NCBI RefSeq assembly: GCF_021917145.1
Contig: NC_061076.1
Coordinates: 1,345,032 to 1,409,031 of the forward strand
Source of the DNA: Hypomesus transpacificus
Taxonomy: Eukaryota; Chordata; Actinopteri; Osmeriformes; Osmeridae
DNA: 64,000 nucleotides
Direction: 5' to 3'
The notes beneath the pieces are model-generated. The model saw only the letters and a program-made list of their open reading frames with translations, was not told the DNA's origin and searched no databases. How positions within the stretch are numbered: position 1 is the first letter of the stretch; the number at the start of each line of letters is the position of its first letter. Shown one piece after another: positions 51,183 to 63,738 of this stretch. A program made the translations under genes and the position numbers.

Positions 51183-52075
51183 ATGGGGGAGAGAGGGAGG
51201 AGGGGAGACAGGGGGAAGGGAGAGAGGGAGGAGGGGAGAGAGGGAGGAGGGGAGACAGGGAGGAGGGGAGAGAGGGAGGAGGGGAGAGAGGGGAGAGAGG
51301 GAGAGAGGGAGGAGGGGAGAGAGGGAGGAGGGGAGACAGGGGGAAGGGAGAGAGGGAGGAGGGGAGAGAGGGAGGAGGGGAGACAGGGAGGAGGGGAGAG
51401 AGGGAGGAGGGGAGACAGGGAGGAGGGGAGGAGGGGAGAGAGGGAGGAGGGGAGAGAGGGGAGAGAGGGAGGAGGGGAGAGAGGGGGAGGGGAGAGAGGG
51501 GGAGGGGAGAGAGGGAGGAGGGGAGAGAGGGGGAGGGGAGACAGGGAGGAGGGGAGAGAGGGAGGAGGGGAGAGAGGGGGAGGGGAGAGAAGGGGAGGGG
51601 AGACAGGGAGGAGGGGAGGAGGGGAGAGAGGGAGGAGGGGGAGAGAGGGAGGAGGGGAGACAGGGAGGAGGGGAGAGAGGGAGGAGGGGAGAGAGGGGGA
51701 GGGGAGAGAGGGAGGAGGAAGGAGGGGAGAGAGGGTAGACAGGGAGGAGGGGAGAGAGGGGGAGGGGAGAGAGGGGGAGGGGAGACAGGGAGGAGGGGAG
51801 AGAGGGGGAGGGGAGAGAGGGAGGAGGAAGGAGGGGAGAGAGGGTAGACAGGGAGGAGGGGAGAGAGGGGGAGGGGAGAGAGGGAGGAGGAAGGAGGGGA
51901 GAGAGGGAGGAGGGTAGACAGGGAGGAGGGGAGATAGGGAGGAGGGGAGAGAGGGAGGAGGGGAGAGAGGGGGAGACAAAAAGACGGGGGGATAGAGGGG
52001 GAGACAAAAGAGAAGGGAGAGACATGAAGAGAGAGGGAGACAGAGGGGGAAGGTAGGAAGAGAGGGGGGGAGACG
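51183..52075 (+). repeat. Homopurine GGGAGGAGGGGAGAGA minisatellite
   Basis: Nearly 900 bp with almost only purines on the plus strand, built from AGGGAGGAGGGGAGAG and AGAGGGGGAGGGGAG units. Pyrimidine interruptions are rare (ACAGGG, GTAGACAGG). Such mirror-symmetric tracts can form triplex or quadruplex DNA. Confidence 0.94.
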
Positions 52076-52879
52076 TGAAGCTAAAGCCATGCAGACATAA
52101 CCTTTCACTCCAAATCGTTTTCGTATTGACCACCTTTTGGCATTGGTAGCTCTGGCTGAGCCCAGGTCAGTACCAGGAGCTGAGGAGTGCAGGCAGGGGT
52201 CAGTACAACACCATAAACAGCTCCTCAGCCACCTTCACATTCAGGCCACAGCCAGCCAATCAGCTTGCTCCCCCGGCACGCTAACCCCTCCTTGACCCAC
52301 ACATCAATCTGACGCTGTCCGCTCCACTCACGTTATCTAGCCTGCCTGATAAAACGAGCTATCAGCTAGCTAACTGCAGACCACAGAAGAAGAGTAGAGA
52401 ACTAACTGCAGACCACAGAAGAAGAACACTGAACGAATGCAGAGAAGTGAACATAAATGGATGTTGTTGGTTTTATTGGGGTTTATTTGATCTTGTCAGT
52501 GTGTTACTCAACCCATGCAGTAGGAGTTCCTGGTGAAAGCATGAAAGCAGCTTTGTGAGTAACCTGAGGATGACAAGATAGTTTGATCCAAGCACAGTGC
52601 AACCCTTTCTGTCATGCTTGTTTTGTGTAGGCGGAACTACACTAGAAACAGTTCACCAATTTGTTTAGTCGTTTTTTTTTCTCTTTTTTTTTTGTTTTCA
52701 AAGAAAATGCTTTCAGAAAGTGCCTCATCCTGCAGTTCTGACTTTTAACTCTCGTGAAATCTTTTGGTTTTAAAGTATGGGTTTCCAGTTTGTGGGTGTG
52801 TGTGTGTGTCGATATGATAACGTTCCGCTAGCAGGAATATAAGGAGGCTCCTTCTGTCTCTGCACCCCAGAACACGCGA

Positions 52880-53063
52880 GTCAGATGGCTGAGCGGTGAG
52901 GGAGTCGGGCTAGTAATCAGAAGGTTGCCGGATCGATTCCCCGCCGTGTCACATGATGATGTGTCCTTGGGCAAGGCACCTACTTGCCTCGGGGGGAATG
53001 TCCCTGTACTTACTGTAAGTCGCTCTGGATAAGAGCGTCTGCTAAATTACTAAATGTAAAACG
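52880..53063 (+). mobile_element. tRNA-derived SINE, plus orientation
   Basis: Starts AGTCAGATGGCTGAGCGGTG, has GATCGATTCCCCGCC, CCTTGGGCAAGGCACC, a CGGGGGGAATGTCCCTG block and a GTCGCTCTGGATAAGAGCG tail ending CTAAATTACTAAATGTAA. A few bases are missing between GGCACC and TACTTGCC compared with the copy at 28080. Confidence 0.92.
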
Positions 53064-54475
53064 TAATTGAACACAACTCACCTGATGTTGCTGACGAGCC
53101 GGGGAGAGTGCCCAGTTCATTAGCAGTGGCAGGCTAATACATAAAGATAGAGAGAGGAAAGGTGGATGAATGTTGTCTCTTATCTCCAGCCTCCCCCCTC
53201 CCTCCCTCTCTCCCGCCCCCCAATCCACGTTAGATTAGACAACTCCCTTGAACTTCTGTCAAGGACACTCACACAGCTAGAAAGAAGAAAAAAAAAAGAA
53301 TTTGAAAACATGTCTTATCAGCTGATTTGATGGACATTGATAAGGTGACGTTGCAGAGTTAGATGTACAGCATCTGGCTTCGAGGCGCGTTCCGGACAGA
53401 GGTTGTGTCAAAAGGGCTTAGCTTCTCCCTTGGCTGCTGTCGGGGCTGCTAAAATCAATTGGGAAAAACCCCTTAAAAAGGGTATTTAGTGGTAGCCTGA
53501 AGCTAGGTACAACATTGGGCTGTGAGTTATTAAAATGAATATGTCTATTAGGGTTCCGCTCTCTCCTGAGAGCGCTCCTGTTCCGTGAAGAGAGATTGTT
53601 CAGGGGGTCGGCTTTGTTCTGCGGGCGTCGGATCGATCATGGAGCATCTCCAGTCAAGGTGAACCCCTCAGTAGCGTGATTCCTCTCTGTCACACATCCA
53701 CCAGGAACTAACAGATGGGAGGAGAGGCAGATGGAGAGAAGGACAGACAGGGAAAGGATAGGGGGGGGGACACAAGTGCGGAGAGAAAAGCAGGAAAAAC
53801 AGGCAGAGAGACAGACAGAACGGAAGACAGGCAGAAAGACCGACAGAAAGGAAGACAGAAAGACAGACCGATATGGGCAGGCCCACAGCTGGCAGAACTG
53901 ACAGTGTCAGAAGGATCCAGAAGACACATCCATGCCAATACCTAATCCAGACTAACAGCTTCCCATAAGTGATTATCCAACAACAGGCCCTAAACCAGTC
54001 AGGTGCGTCGAGCCATGTTTGACCATGTGCTGACAGAAAGTCTTGTCTAATCAACCAGATGGAGCGATTAGATTATCAGAGTTATATGGACCTTTGTTCA
54101 TACTGTGTTTGTCCTGGCGTGCCTGAGTGGGATGGCAGAGGGGGAGGAGCCACTGCTGATTGGGTGAACCAGAGGGAATCATCCAGACGCTGCTCTCGAC
54201 CAGAACACAAGATGGTCTGGAAGATTCCGCAGGACTTACTTTCACTGCTGGACTGAACTGCATCGTCTGGAATCACAGTGTTGTCTCAGAGTACAGTCGA
54301 TTCATACTCAACAGTACTGTCTGACTTTTAACTGACAGAGAGAGAGAGAGACAGAGAGACAGAGAAAGATAGATAGAAAAGGTCAATTATAGTCAGAGGA
54401 TAGTCCTGGTAAAGTCTAAGTTGTGTCTTCTACACGGCACTGAACAGCATAGTGGAGAGAACCAGGAAGGGCTCC
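53064..54475 (+). other. enpp7 upstream region
   Basis: No coding signal. It includes purine-rich GACAGACAG tracts (53740-53875) and presumably the enpp7 promoter and leader before 54476. I cannot place a transcription start. Confidence 0.35.
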
Positions 54476-54764
54476 ATGAGGGGGTCTATCCCCATGTGGC
54501 TCCCCGTGGCTCTGAGCCTGCTGCTGGGCCACGTCTGCAGCGGAGCCCCCCTCAGCCTGTCCAGACCCAGCGGCCAGCACAAGGTCTTGCTGATCTCCTT
54601 CGACGGCTTCAGATGGGACTACGACCGCGACGTGGACACGCCCAACCTGGACGCCATGGCGATAGACGGCGTGAAGGCCCACTATGTGACGCCACCATTT
54701 TTCACCATCACCAGCCCCACACACTTCACCCTGCTCACAGGTAATGACAAACAGACAGGCAGGC

Positions 54765-54846
<82 letters not shown>

Positions 54847-55907
54847 ACAGACAGGACAGAAAGACAGACAAACAAACAGATAGGCAGACAGACAGACAAA
54901 CAGATAGGCAGACAGACAGACACAGGCAGGCAGGCAGGCAAGCACTCACTATTGCTCCACAAGCCCTGGTGGTGAAGTAGCCCCACTGACATTGCTGGGA
55001 TCACACATGAACATTCATAGCATGAGAATATCCTTGAGTTCGCTCCTGTAGGAAACCCAGGTGGATGGACCTTACTCTGGGGCTCTCTACACTTACACTT
55101 CCTAGAGAAAATGAGTGGGACGACAGCCCACAGTCTTTGACCTTTGACCTGAGGATGGTCTGGGTTCAACCCTGCTTTGTGAATGAAACTATTTTTGTTT
55201 AGCAGACTCTCATTAAAAGTGACAAACATGCAACCTCTTGCAGTCAATTATAATCTGAGCAATGCCATTCTCTACCCATTCCATAAAGGAAGTGAGATCT
55301 CCACAGAAGAAGTAAGAAAACCATAGAGGAAGAAAGAGAACCACAGAGGTAGTAAATACCACCTTAGAGGAAAAATGGCATTAGCACAAATTCAATGTCA
55401 TCCAACAGCCTTCTCAGACCTAAGACCATTAACACAGGAGGGGTTAACTGGGGAATTCACTTTTATTTATTTATTAAAGGCTCACAAATCATCACACAGC
55501 GCTTTAAAAAGAAATTTAACTTCCTTGAAATTAAATTCCTCTAATCTGCGATGCTAGTCTTAAGACCTTGTCCAGAAACGAGCCACACTCAGAATGCCCT
55601 GGAAATTGATAGAATTTTTAACGTGAGCGAGCGAGACTATGAATAATGAGTGTGTTGGCGTTCCGGAAGGTTTTTTTAATGAATAATGAGCAAGCTGGGG
55701 TTGACTGAAAGGTTTCTCATGAGACCTGTACGATAACCCACTGAAATAACCTTTCAGTTTCTGGTGAAAGTTCCTAATAATGGTTCATTGTTTCTACATA
55801 TATGGTTTATTTGATAAAACACCTGGGTCTATATGGCACCGGGAGTTTTTTAAACGTTCCTGTTAAAAATGCATTGCAGGGTGAAGGCTAGCATGTGGAC
55901 TATGCTA

Positions 55908-55977
<70 letters not shown>

Positions 55978-58900
55978 CTGTTTGACTTTGCGGGATACTG
56001 TATGTAAACAGACTGTGTTCATGCTGTGCAATGTAATTAACTATAGTGACAAATCTTGTTTTTCCTAAACACTTCGGTTGCTGATTAGTTAAACTTGTGC
56101 TTTGACGCTTTAACGTAACTGCTAGCTACCGGAAGTTGTAGACCTGCGTTGTGCAATATTTCCGGAAGTAATGGGTGCATAGTGAATTTGTAACATTTTC
56201 ATTTTCATTGGTTTGGCAGCCCACCTGCATTACCCTCGCTGACCACTAGAGAGCCACATGTGCAGCTTGACGTTGCCTTGACAATAAAAGGTGCACAGTT
56301 CTTATGATTCCTATTTCCTGTGTGTGTGCAGGTCGCTACGTAGAGAACCATGGTGTGATCCACAACATGTGGTTCAACACCACGACCAAGGAGAAGAAGC
56401 CGTACTACCAGACTCAGTTTGTGAATGAATGGTGGGACAACGGGACGTTACCTATCTGGATCACAGCCCAGAGACAGGTCCGAACAGCACAGCACTGTGT
56501 GTGTGTGTGTTCCCACTGCGTTTGTTGTGTGTATTTACACAGGCTACCTGTGTTTGTGTGAGCGTGTGTATGCATACTCTATTTGCTATGTGTATTTACA
56601 CATCGTGTGTGTGTGTGTGTTCTCTCTCTCCTCCAGGGTCTGAAAGCAGGTTCCCTCCACTTCCCGGGCACCGCTTCCTCCTACCAGGGCGAGCGCGCCA
56701 TGGCGACGGACGTGGAACCCGGTTTCTATAACTACAAGAACGAGACGCTGTGGCGGCGGAACGTGGACAAGGTCATGGGCGACTGGTTCGGGGACATGGA
56801 CCTGGACTTCGTCTCGCTGTACTTCGGAGAACCGGACGGCACTGGACACAGATACGGGCCGGACTCTCCCGAGCGGCAGGAGATGGTGAAGCAGGTGGAC
56901 CGCACAGTCGGGTACATCCGCAGCTCAGCGCAGCGCCACGGCGTGGCGGAGCGCCTCAACATCATCATCACGGCCGACCACGGCATGAGCAACGTGTACA
57001 GGAACGGCCTGGTGAAGGAGATCGTGCTCTCCAAGATCCCTGGCTTCTCCTTCAGTGACCTCTCCTTCCACCTGGTGGACTTTGGGCCCTCGGGCATGCT
57101 GCTGCCTAAGGAGGGCCGTCTGGACAAGGTGTACTCCGCCCTGAAGGGGGCCCACCCGCACCTCCACGTCTACACCAAGGAGGACCTGCCCCAGAGGTTG
57201 CACTTCTCCAACAACAATCGCATCCTTCCCATCATCCTCTTCTCCGACCCTGGATACGTCATCAATGGGGTAGGTTGGTGGGTGGATGAATTAGTGGGTG
57301 GATGTATGGATGGATTTATGCTTAGCAACCTATATGAATACTAGTTTGATAGATCACAACAACGACCTGTCCTGAAAGGGTTTAAAACAGCCAGCTCAAA
57401 TCCTAAATATTCCGAAAACCCAGCGTGACATTTTCCACCGGACCCAGGATTATATTGGAAAAATTACCAAGTTAATTTGGCTTGTAGCGATGGAGAAAAT
57501 GGAATCTTTCAGAGCGGAAACAAGGCATTAAATTCTAATCCTAATACATTACAGTTTTAATCAAGTGTATTAGGGCCTCCCCTAGACCAGCCCAGACACA
57601 GGGAACAGATCCGACCAGAATCCTCTCTGGGTGTTCAAATTCTACATTAGCAATTACATTCAATCCTGTTCTGAAGCTTCACTGAAGTGCACACGAGACA
57701 CATTCCCTCCACACTGGTCTGAGAATCGACGTTACATTTGACATGGTATCGATACGTCGAACACTTTCATCCAAAGCGACACACAAATAGTGCATTCAGA
57801 AACGACAGTGGTAATATCAAGGATCGGAAGTCCTGACGGTATTCTAATGGTCAAGGAGTCAAGAAACGAGGGCATATGCTTGATATTGCTTGTACAAAAG
57901 GGCTACACGAATACAATTGTATTTGTTTTGTAGCTTCAAAAGTCCCCTCCATGCTTGAAGACAGATTGTTTAGAATAATAAGTCTTCTTTGATGTGCCTT
58001 GCTTTGTCTTCAGAGAACAATCCAAGCAGTTTACTGTAATGAACATAGAAAACATTTCCTCAGAAGAACCCCACTGGTTACAGCATCACAGAGATATCTG
58101 TTCTTTTAATACTCGCTGATATCTCTTGTCTGGTATCTCTTGTCTGGTATCTCTTGTCGAGTATCTCTTATATCGGTCTGTTATCTGTATTTCATGGCCT
58201 CAGTGTTGGAAAAGTGCTCTCAGTTTCATCAAAGGCTAGGTAAAGTCCATAGAAATGCTAAATAACAGTAAACATAACATTATGCTGTGTATGTCGATTT
58301 TTCTATGTGCTTTATGTGAGCAATGTCTGTTAAACAGTGAAGAACACTGAAATTCTCTGCTGGCGTTGTCTAAACGACTCCTCCACAAGTTAGCCTACAG
58401 CCCCCTCTGTTGGGAGGAAGAGATAATAGCAGGGAGGGGAGGTGGAATTCACATGCAGCCCTCTCAAAAATGTGACCCCAGGAAAGCTCACCGATTATGT
58501 CTGACTAAAGACAAAGACTGAGTTGCTTCTGACACATTTAAAGACATACACATTTCATTCAGACACATTAATCCAAAGCGATGTACGGGCGGGATTCGAA
58601 TCTGCGACTTCTTGATCTGCAGTCAAATGCTTTGAATCAATGACCATCACCCACCGTTTATCCCTCCAGTACCTCCCAGTGCAGTTCCACAACGGAGAGC
58701 ATGGCTTTGACAACGAGGAGATGGACATGAAGCCTTTTTTCAGGGCTGTGGGACCTGCCTTCCAGAGGAACCTGGAGGTCGGGCCCTTCGAGACGGTCAA
58801 CATCTACCCACTGATGTGTCACATCCTGGGGATAAATCCTGAGGTCAACGATGGGCACCTAGACAACACCAGACACATGTTGGCCTCCGAGATCCAGGGT

Positions 58901-60175
58901 GAGTTTGCTTTCCCTCTGTGTCCTTTTCTGCATACTGTTTCTATCTCTCTATACATCTCTCTATCTCTATGCATCTCTCTATCTAGCTCTATCTCTCTAT
59001 CATATCTCTATCTATCTCGCTATATCAATCGATTGACATTAATCGTTTTACGATAAGGGCGGTTTCGCCATCGCAAAGGCTCATAGTCCATTAAGCCAAC
59101 ATTGACGTGGTAAACAATAACAGGCCTGCAGCAACATAAAAACAAACATCAGCATTCAATCATTTAGAAAAGACCCAGGAAACGGGAACGTTGTTAAGGA
59201 AGATACAACTGCAGTAACGACTGTGTGCCTCCACCTAGATCAAGAGGTGGCAGGGACTGCCTACCTACCCATCTATTCATCCCTCTCTGATCTATCTATT
59301 TCAGAGCAGCTTGATGTGAACATCCTGGCCCAAGTTTTCACTGGTCTGTCTGCTGTGGCGGGGTTCCTGGTGGTGGTCTTCATTGCTGCGATGTCCGTCC
59401 GCCTCTACAGCAACAACGACAAGCGCAAGTGAGTATCATAGCCTCTCTTTCTTTGTCTCTCAATGTTGTTCTCTTTCCCTCCGTCTCTCTCTCTCTTCTC
59501 ATGTCTCTCTTCTTCTCTGTCTTCTTCTCTCTCCCTCTGTCTCTCTTTTCTCTCCCTCGGTCTCTCTCTCTCTTCTTCTCCCTGTGTCTCTCTCTCTTCC
59601 TTTCTTTCCCTCTGTCTCTCTTTTCTCTCCCTGTGTCTCTCTCTCTTCCTCTCTCTCTCTTTTCTCTCCCTCTGTCTCTCTCTTTTCTCTCCCTCTGTCT
59701 CTCTCTCTTCCCCCCTCTCCCTCTGTCTCTCGCTCTTTCTTCTTCTCTCTCCCTCTCTCTCTCTTTCTCTCTCTCTCTCTGCTGGCTAGCTATGTTAGCG
59801 GAGGTAATGAGAGAGCAATGACTGGGACTGGCTGGGATATGGTGATGTTGGCCTAATCAGCTAACACTTGTGCAGATCTACAGATGGTGTTGACTACTGC
59901 AGACACGGGCGCTACGCACACTCCTTAATCATTCCTCACACGGCTGAGAGGTGCAAATGTATTCTGTGAAACCAGCTTACAATACGCACACCTTCTGCAC
60001 TCATATGCGCTGAAGCAGTACAGAAAGTGTGCATACAATGTGATTCAGTAAATGAGGGAAAATTGGACTGCCTGACTGACTGACTGACTGACTGACTAAT
60101 TTTCTCTGTTTCAGGACTGAGGAGGAACTGCATCACCATGAGAAGGAGACAGAAATTAAGCAAACATCTTTATGA
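54476..60175 (+). CDS. enpp7: Ectonucleotide pyrophosphatase/phosphodiesterase 7 (alkaline sphingomyelinase)
   Basis: Exons 54476-54740, 56332-56477, 56637-57269, 58670-58898, 59305-59428 (or 59239-59428) and 60115-60175; phases agree and give about 485 or 507 residues (human 458). ENPP7 is an apical membrane enzyme of the gut that hydrolyses sphingomyelin to ceramide and phosphocholine. It starts MRGSIPMW with a signal peptide. Metal and nucleophile motifs are intact: SFDGFRW, TSPTHFTLLTG (Thr nucleophile), GEPDGTGHRYGPDSPER, TADHGM and NGEHGFDN. Glycosylation sequons are visible (NTTT, NGT, NET). A C-terminal hydrophobic helix (FTGLSAVAGFLVVVFIAAM) anchors it, followed by a charged tail (TEEELHHHEKE). 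The neighbour cbx2 matches the human ENPP7-CBX2 order. Confidence 0.94.
54743..54945 (+). repeat. CAGA and CAGG tetranucleotide repeats
   Basis: CAGA, then GCAG runs, directly after the enpp7 exon 1 donor at 54740. Confidence 0.92.
55908..55975 (+). repeat. TG microsatellite
   Basis: Pure TG tract of about 66 bp in enpp7 intron 1. The rest of this 1.6-kb intron (54741-56331) shows no coding signal. Confidence 0.92.
57270..58669 (+). other. enpp7 intron 3 with SINE fragments
   Basis: About 1.4 kb without coding signal. Minus-strand SINE pieces occur near 57757-57790 (TCATCCAAAGCGACACAC) and 58555-58634 (AATCCAAAGCGATGTACGGG and a B-box-like GATTCGAATC). A TATCTCTTGTC tandem lies at about 58128-58175. 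Confidence 0.5.
59450..59790 (+). repeat. CT-rich tract in enpp7 intron 5
   Basis: Irregular TCTCTCTTCTCTCCCTCTG units over about 340 bp. Confidence 0.85.
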
Positions 60176-60661
60176 ACACCAAACTGAATGTGCATTCGCA
60201 TCACTGTTGGGGGACGAAGGCCCACGGATGAAGGGAGAAGGAGACAAGGGGACAACTGGAAGAGGAGGAAAGGGGACATGGGATTTGGACAAGGGGACGA
60301 GGAGAAGTAGACATGTACAGCAGGTTCCTGACTAGGCCGGGCTGTTAGCTTGCTGTAAGCTGAGACACGTTCCACAGAGATCTGGTATCACAGTTCCCCA
60401 TCTGCATGAGAACAGACACAATGCACCCTGGGAAACAGACACAATGCACCCTGGGAAACTAGCAGTTGTAGTTGTTCACCTTGTTTAAGGCTCTAAAAAT
60501 GTCAAGGAAGAAAGGTGGTGGTGGGGTAAGGGGGGGTGGGGGAAGTGGGGGGTGGGGGAAGTGGGGGGGAGCTAAAGGGGGGCCTTCATGGAATTTATGA
60601 TTATCATTCTCTAATGAATGTAACTCTAATTATGAAGATGTTTTCTTTCTTTCTATATGAT

Positions 60662-60667
60662 AATAAA
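60662..60667 (+). promoter_or_regulatory. enpp7 polyadenylation signal
   Basis: AATAAA about 490 bp after the enpp7 stop; a G-rich stretch (GGTGGGGGAAGTGGGG) lies at 60517-60575 within the 3' untranslated region. Confidence 0.65.
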
Positions 60668-61270
60668 GACCACAACAAAAATACATGTGTAAATTGAATT
60701 TAATGATGACTCAATGTTTGTGTCTGAAGTGATGTGACAAAGTATATATTGAGATGTTGTGTTTTTCTCAAAGAACAGCATGTTCTTTCTTTTCACTACA
60801 ACAACGTACGAATTAACAATAGTCATTTGTATTTTCGATCAACTTGAAAGTAGGCCCTTTATGTTGAGGCCAATAACTTATGAATACATTGTTTTCCAAT
60901 GTAATACATGTAATACACTTTGTAATAATGTCATAATTTAGAATGTCATACTTATAAGAGAATGTAAACATGTTTGGTCATGACACAATTGAATTCCATT
61001 TGCACCAGAAACTAATTAGATATCTAGACTCGTAACAACTTCGCGTGGCAAAAAATAAAATAGGCTACTGTTGCAGTTTGTACGTGTGTGAGAGAGCGGG
61101 GAGGGGTCGGCTGTGGGAGGGTGGTGTCGTAGACCTATGGTCAGAGTAAGTTGGTGAATGCAAAATTCACAAGGACGGTAACTGTGAAGGGACACGTTTG
61201 GAAAACGCGTTTCCCGTTTCACCCTCTATTCTTCTCTCATGAAAGAGTCTATAGAAGGCGACAGGCAGTC
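60668..61270 (+). other. enpp7-cbx2 intergenic region and cbx2 promoter
   Basis: AT-rich to about 61060, then less so towards the cbx2 start. No coding signal and no clear TATA box next to the start. Confidence 0.4.
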
Positions 61271-63738
61271 ATGGAGGAGTTGAGTGCTGTGGGAGAACAG
61301 GTCTTCGATGCCGAATGCATCCTGAACAAACGAATGAGAAAGGTTGGATACTATCTAGCGTAACATTGCCATTAAGATCGTCGCTTTTCCTACGCGGTTC
61401 GGTAACGTTTCTAATGTCTATTTCCGCAGGGAAAGTTGGAGTTTCTGGTGAAGTGGAGGGGATGGTCATCCAAGTAAGTAAGACTGCGCGAGCGGCGGTA
61501 CTGCTGCAGCTGCAGTTGCGCGAGCCTCAAACAATGAAAACAACAACAACAGCATGTCGCTTGTTGCTTTTCAAAATATCGTAGTATTGTGGTTAAACAT
61601 TTTATGCTGGTTTTGTTTTATGACTAAATGATTTATCCACAAATCTCTTGAGTACATAGTAGGTATATCTCGTGTTTTTACGCCAGTTGGCTTTTGTTCT
61701 GAGACTCCGGTTTTTATCAATTCGAACCCAGGCATAGGCTATTAAGTTTATCAACAGTTTTTTCCCCCACCCCACTACCAACGTCTTCTTGTGCGTTATA
61801 TTTGTAATTATTTATTTTTGTGCACATACTTACAATTCGTTGTCTTTTATCAACGGTAGCTTCGTTTGTAGTTTTTCACAGCAAGTTGTTAAAACTTTAA
61901 GAAAGCTCCGGCTCCACTGTGGCAATTTTAACGTCGATTGCTGTTTTTCAGTGTTGTTTTGAAACGTGTGATTATATTGTTTCAACGTTTTCTTTGGATA
62001 TGACTGTTGCCCCGCAGAGCATTGTAGTCGTTCTGGTGTGTTCGGGTGCCATCTGCCTTAACCCCCCTGACACGCGCGTCCTCACTTGAATTGCTCAGGT
62101 CTTCGATGCTGTTACATTGTTGCCGTTAATACCGTCACCAATGAGCCTTATGTATGTCAATCATTCCTGGGGTTCTACCCTTGTTTAACTCCGGTATCTC
62201 GCAGTGCCGTCTTTTCACTACAGATCGCATGGTCATGGGTGAGAAATCAGGCCCAACAATTTGTGGTCTAAGCAACGCCGAAACCATCAATTATAGAAAG
62301 TAGTTGGTTATGACTAGATGATACCTTGTTATGCGTTGGGTTACGTACAGATTTTCAGTTGTTGTCTTCAGTTTGAAACCCAAGCCAATTTTTGTCTTTT
62401 TTTTTAAGCAAATAGGCCTTCACGTTTGAAAAAGAGAATCATTATCAGGCAAAGCTTCTTCTTCCATGAACTGTGGAGATTTTTTGGTACCCGTCAGTTT
62501 TGGTTTCCTTTCCTCGCCTCCTCAGTAACCTGGCATCAGATGGCACCTCAGTAACCAGGCAACATGGCTCCTAGGCTACATGTGGTTTTCTCAACTGTTG
62601 TTTTTGCCCGTTGTCTTATCTTTCCCCTCCTCTGCTTGGCCTCCTCACTCTGCTCACCTCCCCCTCTCTGCTCTGTTCACCTCCTCCTCCTCCTCTCTGC
62701 TCTGTTCACCTCCTCCTCTCTGCTCTGCTCACCTCCTCCTGTCTGCTCTGTTCACCTCCTCCTCTCTGCTCTGTTCACCTCCTCCTCTCTGCTCTGCTCA
62801 CCTCCTCCTCTCTGCTCTGCTCACCTCCTCCTCTCTGCTCTGTTCACCTCCTCTCTGCTCTGCTCACCTCCTCCTCCTCTCTGCTCTGTTCACCTCCTCC
62901 TCTCTGCTCTGCTCACCTCCTCTCTGCTCTGCTCACCTCCTCTCTGCTCTGCTCACCTCCTCCTCTCTGCTCTGCTCACCTCCTCCTCTCTGCTCTGCTC
63001 ACCTCCTCCTCTCTGCTCTGCTCACCTCCTCCTCCTCTCTGCTCTGTTCACCTCCTCCTCTCTGCTCTGCTCACCTCCTCTCTGCTCTGCTCACCTCCTC
63101 CTCTCTGCTCTGCTCACCTCCTCCTCTCTGCTCTGCTCACCTCCTCCTCTCTGCTCTGCTCACCTCCTCCTCTCTGCTCTGTTCACCTCCTCCTCCTCTC
63201 TGCTCAGCTCACCTCCTTTCTGTTCACTGGGAGTTGATTGTCTCAGCTAACCACCTTTAGTCAGTTCTAGAACAACAGGTTGTCTTTCACAACAACCAGT
63301 TCATAGATTCCCCCCCACCCACAAAAAGTTCAGTATTTCCTTCTCACATCCCACAGTGCTTGCAGAGAGGGGACATATCAGAGACAACCACAGACATAAA
63401 CATGATTTTAGCTCATAGTTACATCACCCAAAACATGCTCCAGAGAAAGGGCAATTTTAACACCTGGCCTAGGGGTTAGGGTTAGTCTCCGGGGTTAGTC
63501 TCCAATTTTTTTTCTACGTTTCCTTCGTCAACGCTGTTTTTCACCGTAGGTCATATAAGGTGAATAGAGATTGAGGAAAAGGAGGGGGTGGATTTTCGAA
63601 CTAAATAACCCAGGGTTTTGAGCAGTGGGAGTTTGTGTTGTGTTGACTAAAAGCTGCCCCTCATTGTTTCAGGCACAATAGCTGGGAGCCTCAAGAGAAC
63701 ATTCTGGATCCCAGACTGATGTCTGCCTTCAACAAGAG
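61271..63738 (+). CDS. cbx2: Chromobox protein 2 (Polycomb CBX), N-terminal exons
   Basis: Exons 61271-61342, 61430-61473 and 63673-63738 join in phase to encode the complete chromodomain; the gene continues beyond the window. CBX proteins bind trimethylated histone H3 lysine 27 as part of Polycomb repressive complex 1. The protein starts [20 protein letters not shown] and continues [22 protein letters not shown], then [15 protein letters not shown]. The aromatic cage residues are present (Phe12, Trp33, Trp36). The start [12 protein letters not shown] and exon layout fit CBX2 rather than CBX4, CBX6, CBX7 or CBX8, although the C-terminal features that would confirm this are outside the window. 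Confidence 0.93.
62640..63215 (+). repeat. CTCTGCTCTGCTCACCTCCT minisatellite in cbx2 intron 2
   Basis: About 25 units of roughly 23 bp (CTCTGCTCTGCTCACCTCCT plus CCT), some with GTTCACC. It lies about 460 bp before the acceptor at 63672. The rest of intron 61474-63672 shows nothing recognisable. Confidence 0.93.

Larger units (their letters stand above)
43335..54475. other. About 11 kb with no recognised coding exon
   Basis: Between the divergent mpp2 (minus) and enpp7 (plus). It contains pyrimidine-rich minisatellites, a possible mpp2 leader exon near 46082, a fold-back element, a 500-N gap, CA tracts, an 18-copy 42-bp array, a long homopurine array and a SINE. The only open frames are repeat-derived. 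Confidence 0.6.

Noticed and set aside
51113-52133. Gly/Glu/Arg-rich or Ser/Pro/Leu-rich proteins across the purine array
   Set aside because: Pure low-complexity translation of a homopurine minisatellite.
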